From the NCBI GenBank assembly GCA_021795575.1, contig JAJYPH010000019.1, forward strand, positions 1 to 33,577: DNA of 33,577 nucleotides, in the 5' to 3' direction. Source of the DNA: Bacillota bacterium (GTDB lineage Bacteria; Bacillota; Sulfobacillia; Sulfobacillales; JAIMBI01). Shown one piece after another: positions 23,435-31,672 of the stretch. Under the pieces are notes generated by a model. The model saw only the letters and a program-made list of their open reading frames with translations, was not told the DNA's origin and made no database searches. The first letter of the stretch is position 1. Each line of letters starts with the position of its first letter. Made by a program: the position numbers and the translations under genes.

Positions 23435-23646
23435 GTGTTCCGTTGGGGGTCGCTTCGGCTTTACGTGGTGGCTGGCAGGTGCGGGATGCGGGCAGCCTGG
23501 TCAGCCCGGGGCGACGATCTCCTGCAGCTCGGGGGAGATTTTTGGTGGACCCCGCAGGTCGGCTCAGCCTGGCCTCTTACAGCGAGGCCCCCGACGACCG
23601 CCCGCCGAGGACCCAGTTGCTGGCGGCCATCACCGGCGAGCGTTAG
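23435..23646 (+). pseudogene. C-terminal remnant of an AhpC/TSA (peroxiredoxin-like) gene with a frameshift
   Basis: One frame from 23435 reads VFRWGSLRLYVVAG and then ARGDDLLQLGGDF. The frame shifts at a run of five T (23539-23543) and continues as FLVDPAGRLSLASYSEAP, DDRPPRTQLLAAI and a stop at 23646. Adding one T restores Q-L-G-G-D-F-L-V-D-P-A-G-R, a pattern typical of the C-terminal third of peroxiredoxin-like AhpC/TSA proteins. The N-terminal two thirds, including the catalytic cysteine region, is missing. No ribosome site is evident. This is a non-functional fragment. Confidence 0.6.
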
Positions 23647-24224
23647 ACGACCGGGGTGGTCGGGACAGGGCAGAAGCGACCGGAGCGGGGATGACGCGAT
23701 AGGGCGACGAGACCGCCGCAGAAAAGCTGACGGTCTCGTCGACCCTGATGGCTTTGACGACGCTAACGTTTGGGTCGTGCGTGCGGCGTGAGACGCTGCC
23801 GCCCCCACGAGAAAGGCGGCCGCCACCGGACCGAACATCATGTGGCCCAGGGCAAACGCCCACGGCGCCTTGTGACTCGGCATCATGGGATCCACCAGCG
23901 GAAGCGCCATAAAGTGGCTGACCAGCCATAACACCAGGCCGTAGCCGGCGCCCCATCGCAAGCGCGCGCCGCTGGCCGCCATCTGAGGCACGACGCGAAA
24001 CAGCACCGCCAGGCCGATGCCCAACATCGCGCCCATCATCATGTGGGTCATGAGACCCGCGAACACCCCCCCAGCCTGGAGATGCATCATCGCCGCTGGA
24101 CCGTACCACACGATGGCAATGAGCTGGACCGGCGCCCAGAGGCCCATGCCGCTTGCCGCCCCGATGACGCCCCGACAATGGCTCGCCCCAACGGGAACGC
24201 GTTGGCCTGTGAACGAGACTTCAA
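23461..24224 (-). pseudogene. Frameshifted four-helix membrane protein gene, function unknown
   Basis: A TTG start at 24224 preceded by GAGGAGGGG begins MKSRSQANAFPLGRAIVG. It then leaves frame at a run of four C (24170-24173, plus-strand view). In the next frame the protein continues as VIGAASGMGLWAPVQLIAIV, a second helix with HMMMGAMLGIGLAVLF, a third with GYGLVLWLVSHFMALPL and a fourth with ALGHMMFGPVAAAFLVGAAA. One extra base in the run would join the parts as AIVGGVIGAASG. The open frame extends to 23461, but the last ~110 residues overlap the peroxiredoxin remnant and look non-coding. The gene may be inactivated, or the base loss may be a sequence error. Confidence 0.55.
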
Positions 24225-24555
24225 GGGAATCCCCTCCTCGAGCCCCACAGTACCGGTGCCTTGGGCGAGCGTCTGCGAAGTGCTCACACAGTTGCTCATG
24301 CGGCTGAGCTGCACCCCGCCCCATGAAAAACAGGGCTCAAGGTCATCGATGGCGCAGGAGGAGCGGCGCTCCCGTGAGGAGGTCGGTATCTCTGTGGTCT
24401 TGCGAGGCCGCGACACAGTTTGAGCCGGAGCGCCGTGGGTACCGCGCCTGGTCGCGGGCTCCTGGGGCGAGCACGGGGAACAGAATCCTACCAAAGGGCG
24501 CTACGCGCCGCCTGCGGCCTTCACGTGAGTAGCGAGAAGGAAAGCAGGGACCCGG

Positions 24556-25652
24556 ATGGAGGTCGTGTTTCCGCGGTGCGCCAGGCTCGATGTCCACCAG
24601 AAGACGATGGTCGCCTGTGGCCTCGTGCACCAGGGCCGGGACACCGGGCCGTGCGGCCGTTTGGGACCACCACCCCGGAGGTGCTGGCCTGGCAGACCTG
24701 GTTGACGGAGCACCACGTGACGCCTGTGGCGATGGAGTCCACCGGGAGCTCCGGGAAGCCCCTCTTCCACCTGCTGGAGAGCCGGTTCACCACCTGGCTC
24801 GTCAACCCGGCGCCCATCCAGGCGGTGCCGGGCCGCAAGACCGAGGTCAAGGACGCCGCGGGGATCGCGGATCTCTTGCCACACGGGCTCCTGCGGCCGA
24901 GTTTCATTCCCGACCGCGCCCCACGGGAGCTGATGCGCTACCGCAAGCGCCTCATCGAGGAACGAGCCCGCGCGCGCCACCGCATCCAAAAGGTGTTGGA
25001 GGCTGCCCACAGTAAGCTCGGGTCGGTCCTGAGCGACGTGCGGGGGGCGTCCGGGGCCCGGATCGTCGCGGTGCTCGCCGACGAGTCACGGACCCGGCGG
25101 CGCTGGCGGCGTTGGCGGATGAGCGCGTGCGCGCCTCGACCACCGAACTCGTGGCGGCCCTCACGGGGCGGATGGCGGCGCACCCACGCTTCCTCTGGCA
25201 GCAACAGCTGCAGCATCTGGACGCCCTGGACACCCAGCTGCAGGCGTTGGATGCGGAGCGGGCGACCCGGCTGGCCCCTTTGACGGCGCCCCGGGAGCTC
25301 CGGGAGAGCATCCCGGGGCTAAAGACCCGGGTGGCGGAAACCCTCCGGGCGGAGGTGGGCCCCACGGCGGCGGCTTTCCGGAGGCCCGCGGCGCGGGCGA
25401 AATGGATCGGCCTGTGGTGGACGCCGCGCACGCGGCGGGCGGATGGTGCGCACCAAGGGCAAGAAACGGGCCGCCGTCCTCGGGGCGCACACCCTCGCCG
25501 TGGACATCGGGTACATCCTCGCCCGCCACACTCCCTACGCGGATCTGGGGGTGGACTACTTTGACCGGCGCGACCAAGACCGGGTGCGGCGTCGGGCCGT
25601 GAAGCGGCTCGAAACCCTGGGGTACCAGGTCACCCTCATCGCGGCCTCGTAA
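24556..25652 (+). mobile_element. IS110-family transposase remnant (frameshifted, internally deleted)
   Basis: Pieces of one IS110-type transposase lie in successive frames. The start is ATG 24556 with CARLDVHQKTMVACGLVHQG. After a shift near 24660 come FGTTTPEVLAWQTWL, VAMESTGSSG, VNPAPIQAVPGRKTEVKDAA and RKRLIEERARARHRIQKVLE. After a shift near 25090 come DPAALAALADERVRAS and IPGLKTRVAETLRAEVGPTA. From about 25440 comes KGKKRAAVLGAHTLAV, ending YADLGVDYFDRRD and a stop at 25650. The L-D-V-H and M-E-S-T-G motifs belong to the RuvC-like DEDD domain. Most of the Transposase_20 core that normally follows the helix-hairpin-helix segment is missing. The element cannot encode an active enzyme. Ends were not identified. 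The 331 bases before it (24225-24555) hold no gene I can support and may include its left flank. Confidence 0.8.
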
Positions 25653-25895
25653 CCGTCCGGCGGCGGCTCGCAGGCGCCCGGAGGGCCCGGGCGTGCTTCG
25701 GCGTGGGGTGCGCGCCGCCTCCCCGCCTGTTTTTCGGAACAGAGACGGGCACCTCGGGTCCGGGCGGGCACCCTGGGGGCGCTGGAGCATATCGGCCTGA
25801 CGGCGATGAGGTTTCGCACCTGGCCCTCGGGAGCCGTCCTGTGCGTTACACTGCTCGTGTACCTGGCGTATCACCGTTTGCGAGGAGGCGGACCC

Positions 25896-27056
25896 ATGGC
25901 GGCCCGAGACATGCCGGAAGGCGAGTACCGTCAGCGACACGCCAACTTGTCAGCGGCCGTGGCGGCACGGGGGCTGGACGGGTTGCTGGCATTCAGCGCA
26001 TACATGGAGCGGGAAGGGCATGTGCTTTACCTGACCGGCCACCGCATTGTCTTCCCTCCGTGGGCCTCTGACGATCGGCGCAATGGCGCGGGCTTTTCCA
26101 GCTGCCTCGTGGTGCCGGGACAGGGCATCCACCTGTTTGCGGCCTTTCAGACCGATCGGGCGACCGTGGCCGACACCGTGGCGGCCATCGTGGAGACCAT
26201 GGACCTGAACACCGCCCTGATTGGCGCCCTTCGTCGGCAGTACGGTCCCGGCGGCCCCGCGCGGCTGGGCATCGCGGGCTCGGACGTGCTGAACGTGAAG
26301 GCGTACCGTGCTCTACACGACGCGTTTCCCGGCACCGAATGGGTGGTGGCCGACGACCTGCTGGTGTCGCTCCGCATGGTCAAATCTGACTACGAACAGC
26401 AGTGCCTCCGGGCAGCCGCGCGAACTGCCGACGCCGGGATCCGGGCAGCGTGGGAGGCGGGGGTGGCGGGGGTGTCGGAAAAGACCGTGGCGCGGGCGGT
26501 GGCGGCGGCGTGCCAGGACGCGGGAGCCGACCATGTGGCGCGCATTCGCCTGCGTACCGGCGCCGACGTGCTGGTGTCCGGCCGGTGGCCGCTGGCCACC
26601 GACCGGACGATCGCGCCGGGAGACCTCGTCTACATGGACCTGCTGGGATGGGTGGGCCACTACGCCTTTGACGTGGCGCGCACCTGGAGCGCCGGTCCCA
26701 CGGATGACGTGCGCGAAAACCTGCTCACCCAGTCCGCGAACCTGCTGGAGCGCACCATTCACGCCATCCGTCCGGGAGCCACCGGCGATGAGGTGGCCCG
26801 CTCGGTCGGCGCGTCGTACCAGGGCACGCCCTGGTTCGAGCGGTACGAGCCCATGGGCCACGGGATCGGGATCGAGTGCGTGGAAAACCCCTGGATCATG
26901 CCGGGCAGTTCCATCCCGCTCGCGGCAGGGATGGTGCTGTCGCTGGAGCCCGAATTCGTGATCCCCGGCAAGGCCAAGGGACAGCAGGAAGACATGGTGC
27001 TCGTGACGCCCACGGGCGTCGAGCGGTTGACGGAGTCGCCCTGGCTGCCGGCATGA
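25896..27056 (+). CDS. M24 family metallopeptidase (Xaa-Pro aminopeptidase type)
   Basis: This 386-residue cytoplasmic dimetal peptidase has a creatinase-like N-terminal domain (about 1-145) and a pita-bread catalytic domain. All five ligands are present: Asp248 and Asp259 (MDLLGWVGHYAFDV, 11 apart), His322 (MGHGIGIE), Glu351 (SLEPEF) and Glu365 (QQEDMV). It should remove the N-terminal residue from X-Pro peptides or act on a related substrate. I chose ATG 25896 with GAGGAGG about 7 bases upstream; the frame opens at 25806 but the extra residues have no ribosome site. It stands alone, between the IS remnant and a minus-strand micropeptide gene. The 243 bases upstream (25653-25895) show no other gene. 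Confidence 0.93.
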   Translation: MAARDMPEGEYRQRHANLSAAVAARGLDGLLAFSAYMEREGHVLYLTGHRIVFPPWASDDRRNGAGFSSCLVVPGQGIHLFAAFQTDRATVADTVAAIVETMDLNTALIGALRRQYGPGGPARLGIAGSDVLNVKAYRALHDAFPGTEWVVADDLLVSLRMVKSDYEQQCLRAAARTADAGIRAAWEAGVAGVSEKTVARAVAAACQDAGADHVARIRLRTGADVLVSGRWPLATDRTIAPGDLVYMDLLGWVGHYAFDVARTWSAGPTDDVRENLLTQSANLLERTIHAIRPGATGDEVARSVGASYQGTPWFERYEPMGHGIGIECVENPWIMPGSSIPLAAGMVLSLEPEFVIPGKAKGQQEDMVLVTPTGVERLTESPWLPA

Positions 27057-27069
27057 TGGTCCCGCCCCC

Positions 27070-27240
27070 TCAGGACTTGGATGTGGGCTTGGGGTGGTGC
27101 ATGGCGCGACTCACCCAATGCCACACGATCAGGATCAGGCCCAGCACGAGGGCCGCGTACATCAGACCCGCCACCACATGAAAAATCACGGCGCCCGCGA
27201 GCCATATGAGCACCAGCACGATCCCAATCGTCAACAGCAT
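27070..27240 (-). CDS. Lmo0937-like (DUF5670-type) 56-residue membrane micropeptide
   Basis: The minus strand encodes a 56-residue protein whose two hydrophobic stretches begin MLLTIGIVLVLIWLAGAVIF and LMYAALVLGLILIVWHWV, followed by a basic/polar tail (SRAMHHPKPTSKS). The M-L-x-T-I start, the W-L-x-G turn and the H-V-x-x-G-L break between helices match the Lmo0937/DUF5670 family of tiny membrane proteins. GGAGG lies about 7 bases before the ATG. Its function is unknown; relatives are often stress-linked. It lies downstream of the 347-residue membrane protein gene on the same strand, separated by a strong hairpin. Confidence 0.75.
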   Translation of the reverse strand: MLLTIGIVLVLIWLAGAVIFHVVAGLMYAALVLGLILIVWHWVSRAMHHPKPTSKS

Positions 27241-27258
27241 AACCGGCCTCCGTTCTCT

Positions 27259-27290
27259 GGCCTGCAGTCTGTCGCTTCAGGCTGCAGGCC
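27259..27290. terminator. 13-bp hairpin between membrane protein gene and micropeptide gene
   Basis: GGCCTGCAGTCTG (27259-27271) pairs with CAGGCTGCAGGCC (27278-27290) with one T-G wobble and a 6-base loop. On the minus strand it lies 24 bases after the membrane-protein stop and only a few bases before the micropeptide ribosome site. No U-tract is present, so it could be a weak terminator, an mRNA end protector or a control element of the micropeptide. Confidence 0.5.
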
Positions 27291-27314
27291 TTAGGATGTG
27301 TACCGGCGCGACGG

Positions 27315-28358
27315 TTATGCGGGGTGGCCAAAGGGACCCACGTGATACGCGTAGCCGACCAACAGCAACAGCAGGGCGGCGCCACTGTTGGGATCGGTGC
27401 CCATGCCGCCCAAGAGGCCAAAATCTTGGCCCAGCCACCACGTCGCCACCACGACCACCACGGTGGTCCACCAGGCGAAAGGCGCCCAGCGACCCCGGGC
27501 GACCGCCCAAAGCAGCGCCACGCCGAAAAACGTGGCCACCAACACGCCGTTCCACACGACCGCGTGCTGCAGGGCCGAGACGGACCACAGTCGGATCGGT
27601 CCGGAAATCACGGCGGGCTGGGGCAACGCCGCCGTGGCCGCCAGATAGCGGCCCAGGGCGCCTGACCACCAGCCGGACGGCGGCCAGGCCTGCAGCACGG
27701 CCGCCAGTAGGAACGTGCCACCGATGCCGCGCCACCACACGGCGCGAATCTCTCGACCTGTCCACCACACGACCGGCGCCAGCAGCATGAGGCTCATCAC
27801 GGAGTACAGCAGCGCGGAGCCAGGGCTCCCGAGCAGCCAGCTGCCGCGGACAAACAGGCTCCCGGCGCCTTCGCCCACGACAAACACCACGAGTCCCCAC
27901 CCCAGTGACAGCCAGAGGCCGGCGCGGCGCCAGCGCGATTCGCCCCCCAGTACGATCAACAGCCCAATGGCCATCTGCAGCCAGGCCGCCACCAGATTGG
28001 CGATGACCGGAGAAAGCCCCCACAGGTGCATGCCAATGGAGAGGCTCTGCGCAATCACGGCCGGCTGGTGCTTTAAGAGGGGTGTCAGCATGCCCGACAG
28101 AAATTGGGTCACCATCAGCGGCTGAAACTGCAGCACTGCGTCCAAGAGCCACAGCGATCCCAGGCCTACGGTGAGCACGCGCCGGGAGGGAATCGGCAAC
28201 GACGGGGGCCCGGGAAACCGGTGGTGCTCCCAGAGCCACACCAGATAGCGGCCGCCCACCAGCACCACCAGCGTGACAACTCCCAAATTGATGGCGTAAA
28301 ACAGCAGGAGCGGCGTGAGGTGGGCGCCCGGAGGCGGGGGCGGCAGGTTCATTCGCAC
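27315..28358 (-). CDS. Polytopic membrane protein, function unknown
   Basis: This 347-residue protein has about nine hydrophobic segments and little soluble sequence. The first helix region reads LTPLLLFYAINLGVVTLVVL; later features are LGSLWLLDAVLQFQPLMVTQ, VVGEGAGSLF and the end GQDFGLLGGMGTDPNSGAA. This last motif recurs in unnamed bacterial membrane proteins, but I cannot name a function. GTG at 28358 was chosen because AAGGGAG lies 8 bases upstream; ATG two codons later is an alternative, and the frame open to 28481 overlaps the divergent gene. The divergent APH-type gene starts 69 bases away. Conserved acidic and glycine residues in membrane segments hint at transport or sensing rather than pure structure; this is weak. 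Confidence 0.75.
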   Translation of the reverse strand: MRMNLPPPPPGAHLTPLLLFYAINLGVVTLVVLVGGRYLVWLWEHHRFPGPPSLPIPSRRVLTVGLGSLWLLDAVLQFQPLMVTQFLSGMLTPLLKHQPAVIAQSLSIGMHLWGLSPVIANLVAAWLQMAIGLLIVLGGESRWRRAGLWLSLGWGLVVFVVGEGAGSLFVRGSWLLGSPGSALLYSVMSLMLLAPVVWWTGREIRAVWWRGIGGTFLLAAVLQAWPPSGWWSGALGRYLAATAALPQPAVISGPIRLWSVSALQHAVVWNGVLVATFFGVALLWAVARGRWAPFAWWTTVVVVVATWWLGQDFGLLGGMGTDPNSGAALLLLLVGYAYHVGPFGHPA

Positions 28359-28426
28359 GGGCACCACTCCCTTCGACACCAGCATAGCGCGCCGGCGGGG
28401 GACGGGAAACGGCGGGGAGGCGTCAG

Positions 28427-29242
28427 ATGACGGTCGAAGAGGTCCGACGGCTGGTCGACCAGACGTGGGCGGATTGGCCATTCACGCACCTCGAGCCGTT
28501 TTCCGACGCCGGCTGGGACTACCAGGTGTTTGTCGTGGATGACCAATGGCTGCTGCGCGTGCCGCGCACGACAGCGGCCCGGACGCACCTGGGCTGGGAG
28601 ATGCGCATGCTGGACCGACTGGCGCCGTGCCTGCCCCTTCGCGTGCCGCGGTACGTCCGGCGCGCCCCGTGGGGCGGCGTGTACCGGAGGCTCCCCGGAG
28701 AGGGAGGACGTGCCCTCGGTGCGGACGCCGGTCGCCCTGTGGGCGCGTTCCTCGCCGCCCTGCACGCCACCAAGCCGGAGGCGGGACACCTCGAGCGCCG
28801 CAGGCGCGTCTGGCGGCGGCGGTTTGTACGGCTCGCCTCTCGGCTGGAGCGCTGGGTGTGGCCGCGGCTGGGGGTGGATGGGGCGGCCCGCGCCCGCGCG
28901 TGGTATGGAGCCGCCCAGGCCCGCTGGAGGGTCGGGGACCCGGCGGTGACGCTCATTCATGGCGACCTCGCACCGGAGCACCTGCTGGCGGTGGCTGGCG
29001 AGGTGGTGGCGGTCATTGATTTTGGCGATATGACTTGGGGAGACCCTATGCTGGACTTTGCCGGGCTGGGGGCAATGGGCCAGGCGGCCCGCGCGGCCTA
29101 CCCCGGGCCGGTGGATGAGGCCGCCGTCGCGTTTTATGAGCGCCTGGCGCCGCTCTACGGCGTGCTGCGGGCCCTTGGCCGCGGAGAACCCGCGGGCGAG
29201 GTGGACGCCCGCCTGGCTGCTTGGTCCCAGCTCCTCTGGTGA
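28427..29242 (+). CDS. APH-type phosphotransferase (aminoglycoside/macrolide phosphotransferase family)
   Basis: This 271-residue small-molecule kinase fold has a nucleotide-binding start (FSDAGWDYQVFVVDDQWLLR), the catalytic loop IHGDLAPEHLL (a His replaces the usual Asn of HGDxxxxN) and the metal-binding VIDFGDMTWGDPMLDFA. Members phosphorylate antibiotics or metabolites such as homoserine, choline and sugars; the FxxxPRTTAA lysine-region replacement resembles macrolide 2'-phosphotransferase-like proteins. GGGGAGG lies 7 bases before the ATG. Resistance should not be assumed, because chromosomal members with unknown substrates are common. The YchF-like gene follows after 36 bases. Confidence 0.85.
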   Translation: MTVEEVRRLVDQTWADWPFTHLEPFSDAGWDYQVFVVDDQWLLRVPRTTAARTHLGWEMRMLDRLAPCLPLRVPRYVRRAPWGGVYRRLPGEGGRALGADAGRPVGAFLAALHATKPEAGHLERRRRVWRRRFVRLASRLERWVWPRLGVDGAARARAWYGAAQARWRVGDPAVTLIHGDLAPEHLLAVAGEVVAVIDFGDMTWGDPMLDFAGLGAMGQAARAAYPGPVDEAAVAFYERLAPLYGVLRALGRGEPAGEVDARLAAWSQLLW

Positions 29243-29278
29243 TGCGCCCGCCGTGCTACCATCGGGCGGGGGGACGAC

Positions 29279-30346
29279 GTGGACGTAGGATTGGTGGGAC
29301 TGCCCGGATCGGGCAAGACAACGGTATTCAACCTGCTGACGGGGCAGCAGGCGTCAGTGGCAGCATTTGGAGGGGGCCGGCCGGCGTCGCACCGGGCACA
29401 GGCCCGCGTGCCAGACGAGCGGCTCACCGCGCTGGCGGACTTGTACCACCCGAAGAAGGTCACGCCGGCGACCATTCAGATTGTCGATATCCCGGGGCAG
29501 GCTCCGGGTGATGGGGACGGCCCCAACCGGCTCTTGACCGACGTGCGGCAGGTGGACGCGCTGGTGCACATCATGCGCGGATTTCCGAGTTCGCTGGGCG
29601 AGGCACCCGATCCCGCCGCCGCGGCGGCGGACATCGAGCTGGAGCTGGCCCTGGCCGACTTGGACCTGCTGGAGCGCCGCCGCGAGCGCCTGACCAGCGG
29701 CAAGAAGGTGACGGCCGAAGCCAAGGCGGAGCTGCCCCTGGTGGAGCGCCTCATCGCGGTGCTCGAAGACGGGGGGCGCCTGGACCAGGTGGCGCTCACG
29801 CCCGAGGAAGCCGCGGGAATGCGGGGATACCAATTTCTTACGCTCAAGCCGATGCTGTGGGTGGTCAACCTGTCTGACAACGACTTGAAGAGCCACGGCT
29901 GGCCGGGCCGGGACGCTTTGTTGACGATGGCCTCCGGAAAGGGCGTGGGGCTGGTGGAGATGGCGGGCCAGTTCGAGTGGGAGCTGTCCGCGCTGGATCC
30001 CGAGGAGCAGGCGCTGTTTTTGGCCGAGGTGGGCCTCGAGGCATCCGGAATGGCCCGACTGGCGCAGGCTATCTACCGGCAGTTGGGCCTGGTGTCCTTT
30101 TTGACCGCCGGGGAGGACGAGGTGCGGGCGTGGCCGATTGCGGTGGGCACGACGGCCCGGGCCGCCGCCGGCAAAATTCACTCAGACATAGAACGGGGCT
30201 TCATACGGGCTGAGGTGGTATCGTTTGGCGCGCTGGTCACGCATCGGTCGCTGGCGGCTGCCCGGGAGCACGGTCAGGTGCGGATGGAGGGCCGGGACTA
30301 CGTGATGGCGGATGGAGACGTGGTGAACTTTCGATTCAACGTGTAG
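29279..30346 (+). CDS. YchF-like P-loop ATPase/GTPase with C-terminal TGS-like domain
   Basis: This 355-residue protein has Walker A GLPGSGKTT at residues 6-14, switch/Walker B IQIVDIPG, a coiled helical insert (about 110-165) and a C-terminal TGS-like (DUF933) domain with VRAWPIAVGTTARAAAGKIH, DIERGFIRAEVVSF and YVMADGDVVNFRFNV. Classic YchF has GxPNVGKS and an N-x-x-E nucleotide motif; here these are GSGKTT and NLSD, so it is a divergent subgroup and base preference is uncertain. The family binds ribosomes or acts in redox stress. The start is GTG with a GGGGGG ribosome site. hemL follows closely on the same strand. Confidence 0.88.
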   Translation: MDVGLVGLPGSGKTTVFNLLTGQQASVAAFGGGRPASHRAQARVPDERLTALADLYHPKKVTPATIQIVDIPGQAPGDGDGPNRLLTDVRQVDALVHIMRGFPSSLGEAPDPAAAAADIELELALADLDLLERRRERLTSGKKVTAEAKAELPLVERLIAVLEDGGRLDQVALTPEEAAGMRGYQFLTLKPMLWVVNLSDNDLKSHGWPGRDALLTMASGKGVGLVEMAGQFEWELSALDPEEQALFLAEVGLEASGMARLAQAIYRQLGLVSFLTAGEDEVRAWPIAVGTTARAAAGKIHSDIERGFIRAEVVSFGALVTHRSLAAAREHGQVRMEGRDYVMADGDVVNFRFNV

Positions 30347-30372
30347 AGGCGGTCGGGGAGGTGACGAGGGAC

Positions 30373-31671
30373 GTGGTCCAGACGGAGGGGGCGCTATATG
30401 CGGACGAGCCCTGGGGCACCCGGGCGCGCGCCCTGATGCCGGGCGGGGTCTCGAGCCCGGTGCGGTCGTTTCGCGGCGTGGGGGGTGAGCCGTTTTTCGT
30501 GGAGCGGGGCGAGGGGCCGTATTTACTGGACGTGGGCGGCCGCCGGCTCATCGATTTGGTGATGAGCTATGGCCCCCTGATTTTGGGCCATGCCCCGGCC
30601 CCGGTGGTGGCGGCGGCCACGCGCGCCGTGGCCCACGGCCTCTCATTCGGCGCCCCGTCGCCGCTGGAGGTTCTGCTGGCGGAGCGCATCACCGGTGCCA
30701 TGCCGGCCGTGGAAAAGCTGCGTTTTGTGAACTCGGGCACCGAGGCCACCATGTCGGCTCTGCGCGTGGCGCGGGCGGCCACCGGACGGCGGCTGGTGGT
30801 GAAGTTCAGCGGATGCTACCACGGGCATCACGACTCGCTCTTGATTCGGGCAGGGTCGGGCGCCGCCACGCTGGGCGTCCCCGACTCCGCCGGCGTGCCG
30901 GCAGAACTGGCGGCGCTGACGGTGTCGGTGCCCTACAACGACACCGTCGCCCTCACACGGCTGTTTCACGACCGGGGGTCGGACATTGCCGCGGTGATCG
31001 TGGAGCCGGTGGCGGGCAACATGGGAACCGTACTGCCGGTGCCGGGCTTTTTGGAGGCGCTCCGCGCCCTCACCGAGGAGGCCGGAGCGCTGTTGGTGTT
31101 TGACGAGGTGATGACCGGGTTCCGAGTGGGCTGGAGTGGGGTGCAGGGGTGGCGCGGCATCACCCCGGACCTCACGTGTCTCGCCAAGGTCATTGGCGCC
31201 GGCATGCCCGTGGGGGCGTACGGCGGCCGTCGCGACCTCATGAACCTGGTGGCACCCGAAGGCCCGGTGTATCAGGCCGGCACCCTGTCGGGCAACCCCG
31301 TGGCGATGTCGGCGGGCTTGGCGCAGCTGGACGCCATTGGCGGGCCGACATTTTACCACGATTTGTCGGAACGCACGGCGGCGCTGGCCAACGGACTGGA
31401 AGCACTGGCCGCCCGCCACCGCGTGGAGGCCGTGGCGCCGCACGTCGGTGGCATGATGACCCTGTTTTTTGCCGAGCGGGCGCCGCGTGACATGGCCGAG
31501 ACGGAAGCGGCCGACCGCGAACGGTTTCGCCGCTTCTTTCACGGCATGCTGGCGGAGGGGGTGTTCTGGCCGCCGTCGCCGTTCGAGACGGCGTTCGTGT
31601 CCCAGGCGCACACGCCCGACGTGATCGATCGGGTGCTGGCGGCCGCGGGCCGCGTGCTGGCCGGCCTGTAA
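30373..31671 (+). CDS. hemL: Glutamate-1-semialdehyde 2,1-aminomutase
   Basis: This is the PLP enzyme of the C5 tetrapyrrole pathway, converting glutamate-1-semialdehyde to 5-aminolevulinate. The start MPGGVSSPVRSFRGVGGEP is the HemL signature. Others are FVNSGTEATMSALRVARAAT, CYHGHHDSLLIRAGSG, LLVFDEVMTGFRVGWSG and the Schiff-base lysine in LAKVIGAGMPVGAYGG (Lys272). The length (432) is normal. GTG at 30373 lies 12 bases after GGGGAGG; GTG at 30361 is in frame but directly abuts that site. No other heme gene lies in the window. The stop is one base from the convergent L,D-transpeptidase stop, with no terminator between. Confidence 0.95.
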   Translation: MVQTEGALYADEPWGTRARALMPGGVSSPVRSFRGVGGEPFFVERGEGPYLLDVGGRRLIDLVMSYGPLILGHAPAPVVAAATRAVAHGLSFGAPSPLEVLLAERITGAMPAVEKLRFVNSGTEATMSALRVARAATGRRLVVKFSGCYHGHHDSLLIRAGSGAATLGVPDSAGVPAELAALTVSVPYNDTVALTRLFHDRGSDIAAVIVEPVAGNMGTVLPVPGFLEALRALTEEAGALLVFDEVMTGFRVGWSGVQGWRGITPDLTCLAKVIGAGMPVGAYGGRRDLMNLVAPEGPVYQAGTLSGNPVAMSAGLAQLDAIGGPTFYHDLSERTAALANGLEALAARHRVEAVAPHVGGMMTLFFAERAPRDMAETEAADRERFRRFFHGMLAEGVFWPPSPFETAFVSQAHTPDVIDRVLAAAGRVLAGL

Positions 31672-31672
31672 G

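Noticed and set aside
23643-23649. Third GTTAGAC copy
   Set aside because: It spans the stop codon of the peroxiredoxin remnant and lacks the AAAT and AACGA parts, so it looks like chance.
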